Shown: positions 56,601-64,000 of the stretch, one piece after another
How the letters are laid out: each line of letters starts with the position of its first letter
Position numbering within the stretch: the first letter of the stretch is position 1
Source of the DNA: Crithidia fasciculata
Taxonomy: Eukaryota; Euglenozoa; Kinetoplastea; Trypanosomatida; Trypanosomatidae
Reading direction: 5' to 3'
Length of the DNA stretch: 64,000 bases
Assembly (NCBI GenBank): GCA_000331325.2
Contig: CM003426.1
Coordinates: forward strand, 191,001 to 255,000
The notes under the pieces: generated by a model
Seen by the model: the letters and a program-made list of their open reading frames with translations, nothing else
What the model was told of the DNA's origin: nothing
Databases searched by the model: none
Translations under genes and position numbers: made by a program

Positions 56601-58767
56601 CTCGCCCTTCGACGGCTACCTGCTCTGCGCCGGGACAGACACGTCGGTGCCGCGGTCAGCGCGGCGCGGCAACCTTGGCGACGCTGTCGATACTCCTGCG
56701 CATCCGCAACTGGTGCTCCGCCCCGTCCTCTACGCGCACCGCATCCTCTCGCTGCTGCTGCGGACGGCGATGCCGGGCAGCGGGGCGGTTACGGTGCCGT
56801 CTCAACAGCCTCTGCCCCTCTCCGAGGCGAACTCCCCCAAGACGACGCTCTCCGCCGCCACCGCCAAGTCCTTCAGTCGCGCGACACCCGACGTCGCTCC
56901 AGCCCCACCGCCGCCACCTGCCTCCGCGGCTGAGATTGACGGCCGTGTTGCGTCCTTCATGTGGGACCGCACGCTATTCCTCTGGCTCGAGCAGCTCCGT
57001 CTCAACGACACCTTTGTTGCCGTCATGGATTACTTTCTCCACACCGCGCTGAACGAGTCGCCGCCTGCTGCGGTGCCGGAGCTGGGCCGACGCAGCGCCG
57101 TCCGCGCCATCCTCGCCCTCGTGCGCAACTACCCGGAGTTCTACGCCATCGTCGTTGGTTGCGTGCGCAAGATCGACTTCACCCGCTGGCACCTCGTCCT
57201 CGACTTTCTCGGCACGCCGACGGCGCTCTTCCGCGAGTGTGTGGCGCACCACCGCTACGCCGAGGCGGTGCATCTCGTGCGGGTGATCATGATGGGCAGC
57301 TACCGCCCACCCGTTACTCTTTCGGTGGAGCGGGTGGCGGAGCTGAGTGCTGCCTCGGCGGCTGGTATGACAGACGCTCTCGCTGCCTCTCGCAGTAACA
57401 GCTTCAACGGCGGTGGCGGTGCGGGCTCGCTGGAGCAGGCAACGCAGTGCGCACTGGAGCTCTTTAGCCTCTCAATCGAGAATGGCGACTACACGGCCGC
57501 TTACGACCTTCTGCGCTTCATGGCGCTGCTGGAGGATGAGATCGGCATGCCGGCCGCTGGCGGCCTCGACGTGGACAGCGGGGCGGTGAATCGTGGAGGC
57601 AGGAGTGGTGGCGGCGGCGGCGAGGATGGCGCTGCTGCGTCGGAGGGCTTCCTTACGCGGTGGCTGCGGCAGCTGACGTTCAGCGGCGCCGCTTATGACG
57701 ACCCCGATGCAGCGGTGGAGGAGCCGCAGGAGGGGACGGTGTCTGCCGCTACTGTTGGTGGTGCGGCAGGAGTAGCGCAGCAGGCAAGCGCACGCGGTAG
57801 TGGCGCTGCTGGTGATGCACGCGCAGCGGAGAAGTCCGCCCACCAGATCAGTGGCTACCCGACTCTCGTGTTGGATGCTGCACGCTGCGAGGCCGGGCAC
57901 GGCGGCCGCAGTGCCGAGGACGCCGCGGAAGAGGTGCAGCGGCAGGCCGCTGTGCGACACATGTTCCATCGACACACCGCGCTGCCCCGCGTCGTGCATC
58001 AAGAGGCGCTGCGGTTGTTGCTGACGGGTTACGTGGCGCAGCTGGCGCGACTGATGGAGACTTTTTCTTTTTCGGTGGTGCACTTCATCCACGCGGCAGG
58101 GGGACTGGTGAACTTTGCGAGCGGCACCGCCTCTGACGCGTCAGCAGCAGACACGGCGGCCAACAACGGCACGAGCAGCGGCGTCTACAGTCTTCACCTC
58201 CACGAAGTCTTTGACGGGCTGCACAAGGAGTTGGGCCTGCCGCGCAGTTTCTACATTCCCAGCAGCACCGTCGCCGCCACGGCGTGGTGCAGTTGGGTGA
58301 CGGAGCAGCAGACAGCGCGGGCGGCGGCGCTGCCTGGTGTGCTGAGCGCCACCAACCCCAAAGTGTGGACGGTGGCGCAGTCGGTGCTCTACTCCACCCC
58401 GCAGCTGCGCAGCTCCGTCGAGTCCCTCCACCACCTCTTTCGCGGCGTGTTCGTCTACAAGCTGGCGTTTTGCGTTGTGCTGATGCGCAAGGCGGATCTC
58501 ATCTCCCTACTGCTCTCGACAGAGTGTACACCGCTCTCAGCTGCAGCAGCAGCACCGCCTTCAGATGAGCCGCGCAGCACTGACGTGTCACCGGCTGACT
58601 TGATCACCGTCCTCGGGCACCTGGAGGCTCTTCTGGCCATACCAGAGAACACGGGCTACAAGCCATTCCTGCAGGACGTCTTCAAGTCGCTGCCGCCCTC
58701 CGCGCTGCGCGCACACGTTCCACAGCCGGCTGTCCCCGAGACCACCGCAGCCGAGCCGTCCGCATAG
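53602..58767 (+). CDS. RIC1: RIC1, subunit of the RIC1-RGP1 Rab6 GEF
   Basis: 1721 residues, larger than human RIC1. The N-terminal half is WD40-like (VQSMAVNPNGTILAVVT early; a blade around residues 510-560 with ISALEWSPSEELLCVAF), broken by long Ser/Ala/Gly-rich inserts (about 200-390). The C-terminal RIC1 domain (about 1045-1330) carries FLWLEQLRLNDTFVAV, NYPEFYAIVVGCVRKID, WHLVLDFLGTP-x-x-LFREC and CALELFSLSIENGDY, in the same order as the family. With RGP1, it exchanges nucleotide on Rab6/Ypt6 for endosome-to-Golgi transport. The low-complexity inserts (Gly- and Ser-rich) and an acidic Gly-rich segment near 1330-1410 are lineage additions. The ATG at 53602 is the first in frame after the T-rich 5' spacer. 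Confidence 0.92.
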   Translation: MQLCSGSVRVHRNDDACEPGETVQSMAVNPNGTILAVVTQLHLHFWSCGPKTVYLTSLLIPGTSLDDNPAMFVLWRPRQGNHLAVVTARQVVFFEADINLKTGDFLVCAERHRDALLLQHVDAASRVCYSTEIRIEAGLTTSAAVAGPYAFIVTTTAGVVYVIGWHQQDVLHQWTTVGLQEGGHVFTAAAAPEREKSGSVPQYGASSGINSAEAAADTATLTREPASGSAAKPGAALRGSLASTPLSLFHRVDPLQRRYPLQQQHPRSSTQWPGFTTEAAPSFQASMGVAGGIRPPGSAVRTSEDTSCGASPTTAARVSMPEQNTDAVLQQRGGVNGAVGGGPQEVDSPFLDSKAAMPNSSGFFNSSFGLTDTQARSIADAGGSKAPDQRRANGGELLSGTILHASFIARAKVLSFVFSSGAVLLCRPSCGTNFTHSKVQLQGCVTPIVSASMVAMNMRHLLLAVCTQSGALACRRIDAGSLAVTPTPLWKGLRGLQERFSAYASSSTTSSQSLGLISALEWSPSEELLCVAFYKHGVVLVHYSGAVVTHHLAGPASATLLRSPGTAGLAAGANINGSSSSTTSGSGAIGCSFVSWKADGTQLWMAAPEQSCFFSTSLARVLTVDVAGPTVGCHTPLTLLADDALYLVSVSEAAGRQGVRELVLVPEEYLRDQFPLLYGAVSCDGNLIACAGRRGVLVFNRDRFSWKLASRKQEEMAFSCVADPVWLRDVAVAVPALRADTKTYELIVLSTFSVSPSHALARVALDGRPSMLSCVHQDHRSEGYVVVVDCNQVVRVFRYDAFMDAPSSAANAPPPKFYVSLTPVQQLVLTGDLASPLHVMPVCLRREEDDRENPQRTKDHVELRLLLHRRGDHGLVWIRGAGVGPAGASANVSPTTLPPQPHSDGALPHVYAASEPLERSNSPSTPLPYVYRCWVDRTSPLQGTLLLTHEDGGGVVLYQLQPSTGAGVSSSGGAASSVGVAAQRVEVTPTRDTELLPLCVSPFDGYLLCAGTDTSVPRSARRGNLGDAVDTPAHPQLVLRPVLYAHRILSLLLRTAMPGSGAVTVPSQQPLPLSEANSPKTTLSAATAKSFSRATPDVAPAPPPPPASAAEIDGRVASFMWDRTLFLWLEQLRLNDTFVAVMDYFLHTALNESPPAAVPELGRRSAVRAILALVRNYPEFYAIVVGCVRKIDFTRWHLVLDFLGTPTALFRECVAHHRYAEAVHLVRVIMMGSYRPPVTLSVERVAELSAASAAGMTDALAASRSNSFNGGGGAGSLEQATQCALELFSLSIENGDYTAAYDLLRFMALLEDEIGMPAAGGLDVDSGAVNRGGRSGGGGGEDGAAASEGFLTRWLRQLTFSGAAYDDPDAAVEEPQEGTVSAATVGGAAGVAQQASARGSGAAGDARAAEKSAHQISGYPTLVLDAARCEAGHGGRSAEDAAEEVQRQAAVRHMFHRHTALPRVVHQEALRLLLTGYVAQLARLMETFSFSVVHFIHAAGGLVNFASGTASDASAADTAANNGTSSGVYSLHLHEVFDGLHKELGLPRSFYIPSSTVAATAWCSWVTEQQTARAAALPGVLSATNPKVWTVAQSVLYSTPQLRSSVESLHHLFRGVFVYKLAFCVVLMRKADLISLLLSTECTPLSAAAAAPPSDEPRSTDVSPADLITVLGHLEALLAIPENTGYKPFLQDVFKSLPPSALRAHVPQPAVPETTAAEPSA

Positions 58768-60389
58768 TCTTTAGACCACCGACTGCGGCCGTAATGCAGT
58801 GGCCAGGAGGAGTGGGTGGCATTCTAGCGGGCCATCAGTTGTCTTTCCGCAGTTTTGTACTGCTGTTCTGTTCTGTTCTCTCTCCCTTCTTTCCTTACCT
58901 CATGTGTGTTGTTTTCATAGTTTTATTTGCCTCTGCGCCGAACTGCGTCGTCCTCCCATTGCCACTGCAAGTAAAAAAAGAAAGCCTACGGAAAGTGTGC
59001 ATCACTCCAAAAGTGAAGACAAAGACAGGAAAAAAAAAACCTATTTGCGCGTCAGAGGGGAGAGAGTTGGCAATCTGTATTTCGCTCTCTAACCTGGTGC
59101 TTTTTTTTCGTGTGGCGGACAGCATATGTTTTTCCTTTTCCAATCAAGCAGACGGAGAAGAGAAGGCCTGCTGCTGGCATTGACACGCACCAGCTACGTG
59201 CAAATCTTCTAGTTATCTCGGGAAGAGGATGAGGTGCCTGTCGCCTGCTTCTTATTTCCGCGACGTGAGAAGAAGAGAGAATTTTTAATGAACGGCCCTT
59301 TTTCATGTACCTTTTTAATTGTGTTTTTTTCTATTTCTCTTGCCTTCTCTTACTCTCCTTCTCTCTTTGTCTTCTACCTATCCTTGTGCGACGCCGCCGC
59401 TGCTTCATCAACTCTGCGCATGTCTCTCACCGCACCCGACAACCAAACAGCAGTGAAAGAGCGGACGGTGAGAGAAACACGCACTTTTATCACTCAACAC
59501 CCCTTTCTTTCCCACCTCTCGCGGGCTTTTCAGGCGCGCTGCACGAGCCGCCTGGTTTTCGAAAACTATTTTCATCTGTCCGAAGCTTCTCATTCTAGTT
59601 CCGCTTGCGTCAGTGGTTTTTCTTTGAAGACTGTTTTTTTCCCAGGGGTGTGTTGTCGAGGTGAGGGCCGTATCTCCGCCCCCTTCCCTCTCCCTCTTTC
59701 CTTCTTTCTTTGTGTCTCTCTAACTCATCGCTAACGCTTCTTTTGTTTTCTCCCTTTTTACCCGCTTCCCTGAGTCTTTACTGCCTTTCTACTAAACATA
59801 CACGTACACACACGCCTTCTCTCTCTCTTCCACTCGGCTAACTCTCCGTCTCGGTCACTACTAGGAAAAAGAAAAAGAAATTGCTGACTGCTCCTACGAC
59901 GCCTTCATTCTCTCTCGTTCTCCGCATTGTTTTTCATCTGTACTGTGTTGTGACGCCGAAGTGGACTCCCATATTTTCGCCGCAACGCATCGACACATTT
60001 TTTTTTCTATTTCTTTTCTCTCTTCTACTTCGTCTTCGAAAGTGTACCGCTCTTTTCTTCTTTAATTATCTTTTTATGAGTGCTTTTTTTCGTCAGACAC
60101 GCTTACGGCCCAAAACGAAATTACACAAGTCTACATTGCTCTTTGTTAGTTACTGCTTGACCTTTTTTGCTTCTCTTTGTTTCGCGTGTTTGCCTGTGGC
60201 TGTCATTCTACGGTAAACTCTTGCAGCAGACGTAAAAAAAAAAAAATAGATAAACTAAAATAGCTTTCCGCACCTGCACTGACTCGTTTGCCTCCTTGCT
60301 CTCATTCTTTTTGTGGGGTGACATTATACAAACACACACCGCCCACACACACGGCAATCCACAACTACGACGACTTCACCAGCAGGACA
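58768..60389. other. Spacer, RIC1 to kinase gene
   Basis: About 1.6 kb of pyrimidine-rich spacer with tracts at 59682-59720 and elsewhere. The acceptor for the kinase gene is not obvious; a CA-rich stretch lies at 60329-60352. I see no other gene. Confidence 0.6.
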
Positions 60390-63300
60390 ATGCAAGAAGA
60401 GGCACAGCACGATAAGTATGATGAAGAGGAGGAGGCGCTTTTGAAGCTGCCGGCAACGCGGTGGGACCGGCTCGTCGCCGTGCTCGAAGCGAACGAGCCG
60501 GAGCGGGCGATCGACGCTCCGCACATTTTGGAGCGTGCCAAGAAGCTGAAGATGTCCGACATGGAGCTCTTCTACCTCCTGCTGCTGCACTACCAGGACA
60601 ACCTGTCGAATATCGTTCTCGACGTGCTGAGTCTCTACGCCATGATGAGCACCTGGGTGGAGTGGCTGATGCTCGTGCGGCGCTGCTTCGATGCCAAGAA
60701 GGGAAAGGTGGACGCGAGTACGTCCAGGAATGCCGCGTGTACGCCGCGTGCGGCGACGGAGACGGACTTCCAGCTCTCCTCGCGCTCCGGGAGCAACTTG
60801 GGCAGCTCGCAACACACGACTCCCCTTACAGGCGACTCGAACGCCGCCGCCTCGGCCGACCAGAGCGCCACTACCATCAACGGTGGCGGTTTCCCGCCCG
60901 GCCACACGCACCTGCGCGACAGCAGCACCCGCACCGGTCGCAGCCGCGGCCACTCAAACGTGCGCACGCACCGCAGCCGGGCCGGCCGCTTCACCAGCAA
61001 CGCCACCAACGTCCTCCACTGCAACTTTGATCTCGGCGCCGACTGGGAGTGGGACGGCTCGCTCGACTTTCTGCGCGACGGCCGTGTCCTCAGCACGCTG
61101 GTCGAGGAGGCGCTAGAGCACTGTGGGAAGTTGGGTGACCTACAGGACGACCACCGGGCTCACCCAGAGGCGTTGAATCGCGGCACCTTCGATCTGCTCT
61201 ACCCGTCTCTGGCTGACATCGATCGCCGCTTCAAAGATTCCACCTTTGGTGCAGCGGGCAGTGGCGGGAGTGGGAGCCCATGCGGCGGCTCACTGGCGCA
61301 GAGCACACAGCCCTTCGACCCGGTGAGCTACCTTTCCACCTTTAACCGCTCCCGACTGAGCCGCGACCGCCGTGGCGGCTTTCCCGCCTCGAAGGCGCTG
61401 AAGCTCATCGAGCAGCAGGGCCGCAACCTCGCCGCGGCGGAGCAGTGGGTGAACCGCCTTAACGGGATGTGCGAGCACTTTCTGGGCTGGAAGAAGGCCG
61501 CCCACAAGGGCGAGGTCTTTCTCGACTTCTGCAACTCCGACGCTCTCGTGCGTCCCTTGAACGCCGACGACAAGATGCTGCTCTACCGCCTGCACTGGCT
61601 GGCCGTCGCTCTCTATCGCACGGTAAAGGACCCGAGCATTATCCCTGCCCCACCACGGATGAGCTTCATTATCTGCCGCGACGACTTCACCGGCGTTCTT
61701 GATACGTCAGAGGAGGACAACGAGATTGGCCTGCTCGTCGCCACGAAGTGCAGCTGCCTGCCCCTCAACACGAAGCTGAGCGTCACAATGCTGAACTCCA
61801 ACACGATCCAGCTGAGGCATCCGAAGCTGCACACCGGCCCCGAGACGGTGCCCTGCACGCTGGTGCAAGGGGAGACGTACGTATACTACGACGACTACCG
61901 CGTCTTCATGCCCGTTTGGTGTGTGCTGCAGTATTACATACGAAAGTACGACGGCATCCCGTGGCGCTTCGAGCCCAACCGGCAGGAGCGCGACCGCGAA
62001 AACCAGGTGCTCGGCAAGAGCGTGCCGAACCAGCGCATCCACGCCGACCCCAGCAGCAACGACTACGGGACGAGTGGCAGTGGTGCTGTTTTCGACCTCA
62101 CGGTGCAGAGCTCGACGGTGCGGGGGGACCGGCAGAAGAAGGTGGACCAGCAACCGGCCGCCACCCAGCGCACGCGACAGAACGCCGGCTCGGTGCTCAA
62201 CTTGGGTGAGCTCGCCGCCTCTCCCAACTCGCGTCGATCGGTGTCGACATCGGCAGAGCGCTCCCCACTGCCCGGCGCGGCTGCCGCGAAAAACGTCGCC
62301 TTCGCCACGGTGCGCCGCAACCGCGTCACCGCCGTCTCTGCGACCCTGCTGAGTGCCGAGGCGTCGCTGACGACGCCGACGGGGCCACTTCTCCCACCCC
62401 GCCCGCCCCTCTCCCCAGCGGCAACCGGAGCTGGAGCTGGAGCAGCAGCAGCAGCCACCACCGGTGTTTCCACTTCACAAGACAAGACGCTGCAGCTGGA
62501 CCCGTCGCTGTCGGACACGGTTGAAGCACGCCGCGGCGACGCCAACGGGGACTGCGTCTCACGCGCGTCAGAAACGACAACCGACCTCGCCTCGCAAGAG
62601 ATGACGAACTCGTCAAGTGCGATGACCTCCAGCTCTCCCGTGACACGAGAAGCCACCGGGCTGTCCTCCTCGATCCTGTGCAACACGCAGCTCTTCCCCA
62701 CCACCGCCGCGAGCGCAGGGGCTGCAAACGCTGCTGCTGCTGTTACCGGTACTGCGGCTGGCGTCTCAGTGCCCACCGCCTCCACCACGACAGCCGCGAG
62801 TGGCGACTTCGGCGTCGCAAGCAACGAGTCCGGAGCGACCTACCGCCGATCAGAGCCCAAGTCGGCTGATGCCGCCTCCGAGAGGGAGGTGGTGGAGCGG
62901 GAGTATGTGGTGGGCCACGCCGCCGTGACAGCCTCGGCGGTTCTCACGCCCTCCTGCACTATCTCGTGCTCCCCCAGCTCGCAGGCCATGGTGACCCGCG
63001 AGGCCTTTGTGTGGCCCAACGGCGACGCCGACGACTGCGAGGGCGAGGAGACGACGGAGGCGTCCACGATGATGCTGTACACCGAGAGCCGCCGCATTCT
63101 GCGCAACTTCACCGCGTCGGTCGTGCAGGAGTCGGAGCGCAACGGCATCGCCATCTTTTCGCATCACTTCCGTGTCTCGGGCGGACCGATCGGCAAGGGT
63201 GCCTTCGGTGCCGTGTACAAGGCTCTCAACCTCGACACGGGGCGTATCGTGGCCGTCAAGCAGTCTCGCGTCTCCTACGATGACAAGACGACGGACCTGA

Positions 63301-64000
63301 ACTGGCGAGAGTTCCAGACGTGGTCGATGCTGCCGCTGCACGCCAACGTGATCATCTTCTACGGCGCATCGAAAGAGGTGGACACGCATCAGCTGCTGCT
63401 CGTGATGGAGTACGCGAGCGGCGGCAGCATCGTGCAGCTCTACCGCCAGTTCCGCCCGATCCCAGAGCCGCTGTTCTACGACCACGCGTGTGGGATGGCG
63501 CGAGGCATCAAGCACCTGCACGACTACAACGTGATTCACGGCGATGTGAAGCCAGAGAACGTGCTGACTCGCTCCGACGGCAGCGTCGCCATCACCGACT
63601 TCGGCTGCAGCCGCTTCTCCATCGTCACCTCCGACAGCGACAGCTCCACGCTGCGCCGGTCGCAGCGCGACAGCAGCTCGTGGCAGCTCTTCGGCACGGC
63701 CGCCTACATGGCGCCAGAGGTGATTCTGAACGAGCCGCACCTCAAGTCCGATGTGTGGGCCTACGCCTGCACACTGATGCAGCTGTGGCTGGGCCGGTCG
63801 CCGTGGTCGGGCGGTGAGCGGCGCTTCTCCGCGCAGGACTCCATTCCGCTGATGTTCTACATCGCCAACGAGGACGTGGTGCCCTACACGGACGATCAGA
63901 TCGAGAACACGCCGCGGTGGCTGCAGCGGATTGCGGAGCGCGCCTTTGAGCGGGAGGTAGAGAAGCGCTGCACGATGGCCGAGGTGCTGAGCATTCTGAC
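60390..64000 (+). CDS. Large STE-like protein kinase, cut by the window end
   Basis: At least 1203 residues, open to the last base; the 3' end lies outside the window. The kinase domain starts at about 925 (GPIGKGAFG, Gly loop to 940) and has the lysine K957 in VAVK, the catalytic loop HGDVKPEN with Asp1052, DFG at 1070-1072 and an APE equivalent in YMAPEV. The pattern resembles the STE11/MAPKKK group, but HGD replaces the usual HRD. The long N-terminal half carries no domain I can name: a helical region at about 1-110, a basic Ser/Thr/Arg linker, an ordered-looking block at about 345-530 (RCD-like FIICRDDF, then MPVWCVLQYYIRKYDG) and a long disordered Ala/Ser/Thr-rich stretch up to the kinase. 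Its pathway is unknown. The ATG at 60390 opens an acidic N-terminus. Confidence 0.9.
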   Translation, partial: MQEEAQHDKYDEEEEALLKLPATRWDRLVAVLEANEPERAIDAPHILERAKKLKMSDMELFYLLLLHYQDNLSNIVLDVLSLYAMMSTWVEWLMLVRRCFDAKKGKVDASTSRNAACTPRAATETDFQLSSRSGSNLGSSQHTTPLTGDSNAAASADQSATTINGGGFPPGHTHLRDSSTRTGRSRGHSNVRTHRSRAGRFTSNATNVLHCNFDLGADWEWDGSLDFLRDGRVLSTLVEEALEHCGKLGDLQDDHRAHPEALNRGTFDLLYPSLADIDRRFKDSTFGAAGSGGSGSPCGGSLAQSTQPFDPVSYLSTFNRSRLSRDRRGGFPASKALKLIEQQGRNLAAAEQWVNRLNGMCEHFLGWKKAAHKGEVFLDFCNSDALVRPLNADDKMLLYRLHWLAVALYRTVKDPSIIPAPPRMSFIICRDDFTGVLDTSEEDNEIGLLVATKCSCLPLNTKLSVTMLNSNTIQLRHPKLHTGPETVPCTLVQGETYVYYDDYRVFMPVWCVLQYYIRKYDGIPWRFEPNRQERDRENQVLGKSVPNQRIHADPSSNDYGTSGSGAVFDLTVQSSTVRGDRQKKVDQQPAATQRTRQNAGSVLNLGELAASPNSRRSVSTSAERSPLPGAAAAKNVAFATVRRNRVTAVSATLLSAEASLTTPTGPLLPPRPPLSPAATGAGAGAAAAATTGVSTSQDKTLQLDPSLSDTVEARRGDANGDCVSRASETTTDLASQEMTNSSSAMTSSSPVTREATGLSSSILCNTQLFPTTAASAGAANAAAAVTGTAAGVSVPTASTTTAASGDFGVASNESGATYRRSEPKSADAASEREVVEREYVVGHAAVTASAVLTPSCTISCSPSSQAMVTREAFVWPNGDADDCEGEETTEASTMMLYTESRRILRNFTASVVQESERNGIAIFSHHFRVSGGPIGKGAFGAVYKALNLDTGRIVAVKQSRVSYDDKTTDLNWREFQTWSMLPLHANVIIFYGASKEVDTHQLLLVMEYASGGSIVQLYRQFRPIPEPLFYDHACGMARGIKHLHDYNVIHGDVKPENVLTRSDGSVAITDFGCSRFSIVTSDSDSSTLRRSQRDSSSWQLFGTAAYMAPEVILNEPHLKSDVWAYACTLMQLWLGRSPWSGGERRFSAQDSIPLMFYIANEDVVPYTDDQIENTPRWLQRIAERAFEREVEKRCTMAEVLSIL

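Overview
The window looks like nuclear chromosome sequence from a trypanosomatid (kinetoplastid) protist, most likely a GC-rich member of the Leishmania/Leptomonas/Crithidia group; I cannot name the species from sequence alone. The evidence is that every convincing gene lies on the + strand, no gene has an intron, coding stretches are strongly GC-rich at third positions, and the spacers are long, T/A-rich and full of polypyrimidine tracts followed by AG. That is the layout of a polycistronic transcription unit processed by spliced-leader trans-splicing. Several proteins are best read as kinetoplastid members of eukaryotic families (P34/P37 RNA-binding proteins, kinesin-2, DNAAF1, an AKAP7-like 2H phosphoesterase). 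I saw no strand switch, tRNA, rRNA, CRISPR array or mobile element.

Layout. 0.9-8 kb: a ROK1/DDX52 helicase interrupted by a one-base frameshift, an AT-hook protein of unknown function and a membrane-anchored J-domain protein. 8.6-16 kb: a large protein with Sfi1-like repeats, a SEH1-like WD40 protein, an RGG-rich protein with four Cys/His repeats and an AMMECR1 protein. 17-24 kb: a PTPDC1-like phosphatase, a 2H phosphoesterase, a centrin-like protein and an unusual protein with a trypsin-like fold and a Cys in the nucleophile position. 24.8-32.7 kb: kinesin-2, the SSU processome protein IMP3 and a probably dual-acylated small protein. 34-41 kb: a UBE2H-type E2, a Mut7-C nuclease-like protein, LSm4 and PAN3. 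42.8-52.3 kb: a doubtful small ORF, the dynein assembly factor DNAAF1, a mitochondrial-type phosphopantetheinyl transferase, two near-identical tandem P34/P37 genes and a cyclin. 53.6-64 kb: RIC1 (Rab6 GEF subunit) and a very large protein kinase cut by the window end.

Neighbours in such a unit are co-transcribed but usually not functionally linked. Two themes recur: RNA and ribosome biology (ROK1, IMP3, P34/P37, LSm4, PAN3, RGG protein, Mut7-C protein) and flagellum or basal-body biology (kinesin-2, DNAAF1, centrin-like, Sfi1-like, possibly PTPDC1-like). The most interesting items are the Cys-type chymotrypsin-fold protein at 22776-23684, the four-repeat Cys/His RGG protein at 13403-14602, the acylated zinc-ribbon-like protein at 32030-32650, the helicase frameshift near 2431, and the tandem P34/P37 pair whose coding copies are more alike than their flanks. 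Start codons were chosen as ATGs that match family N-termini or follow a polypyrimidine tract plus AG.
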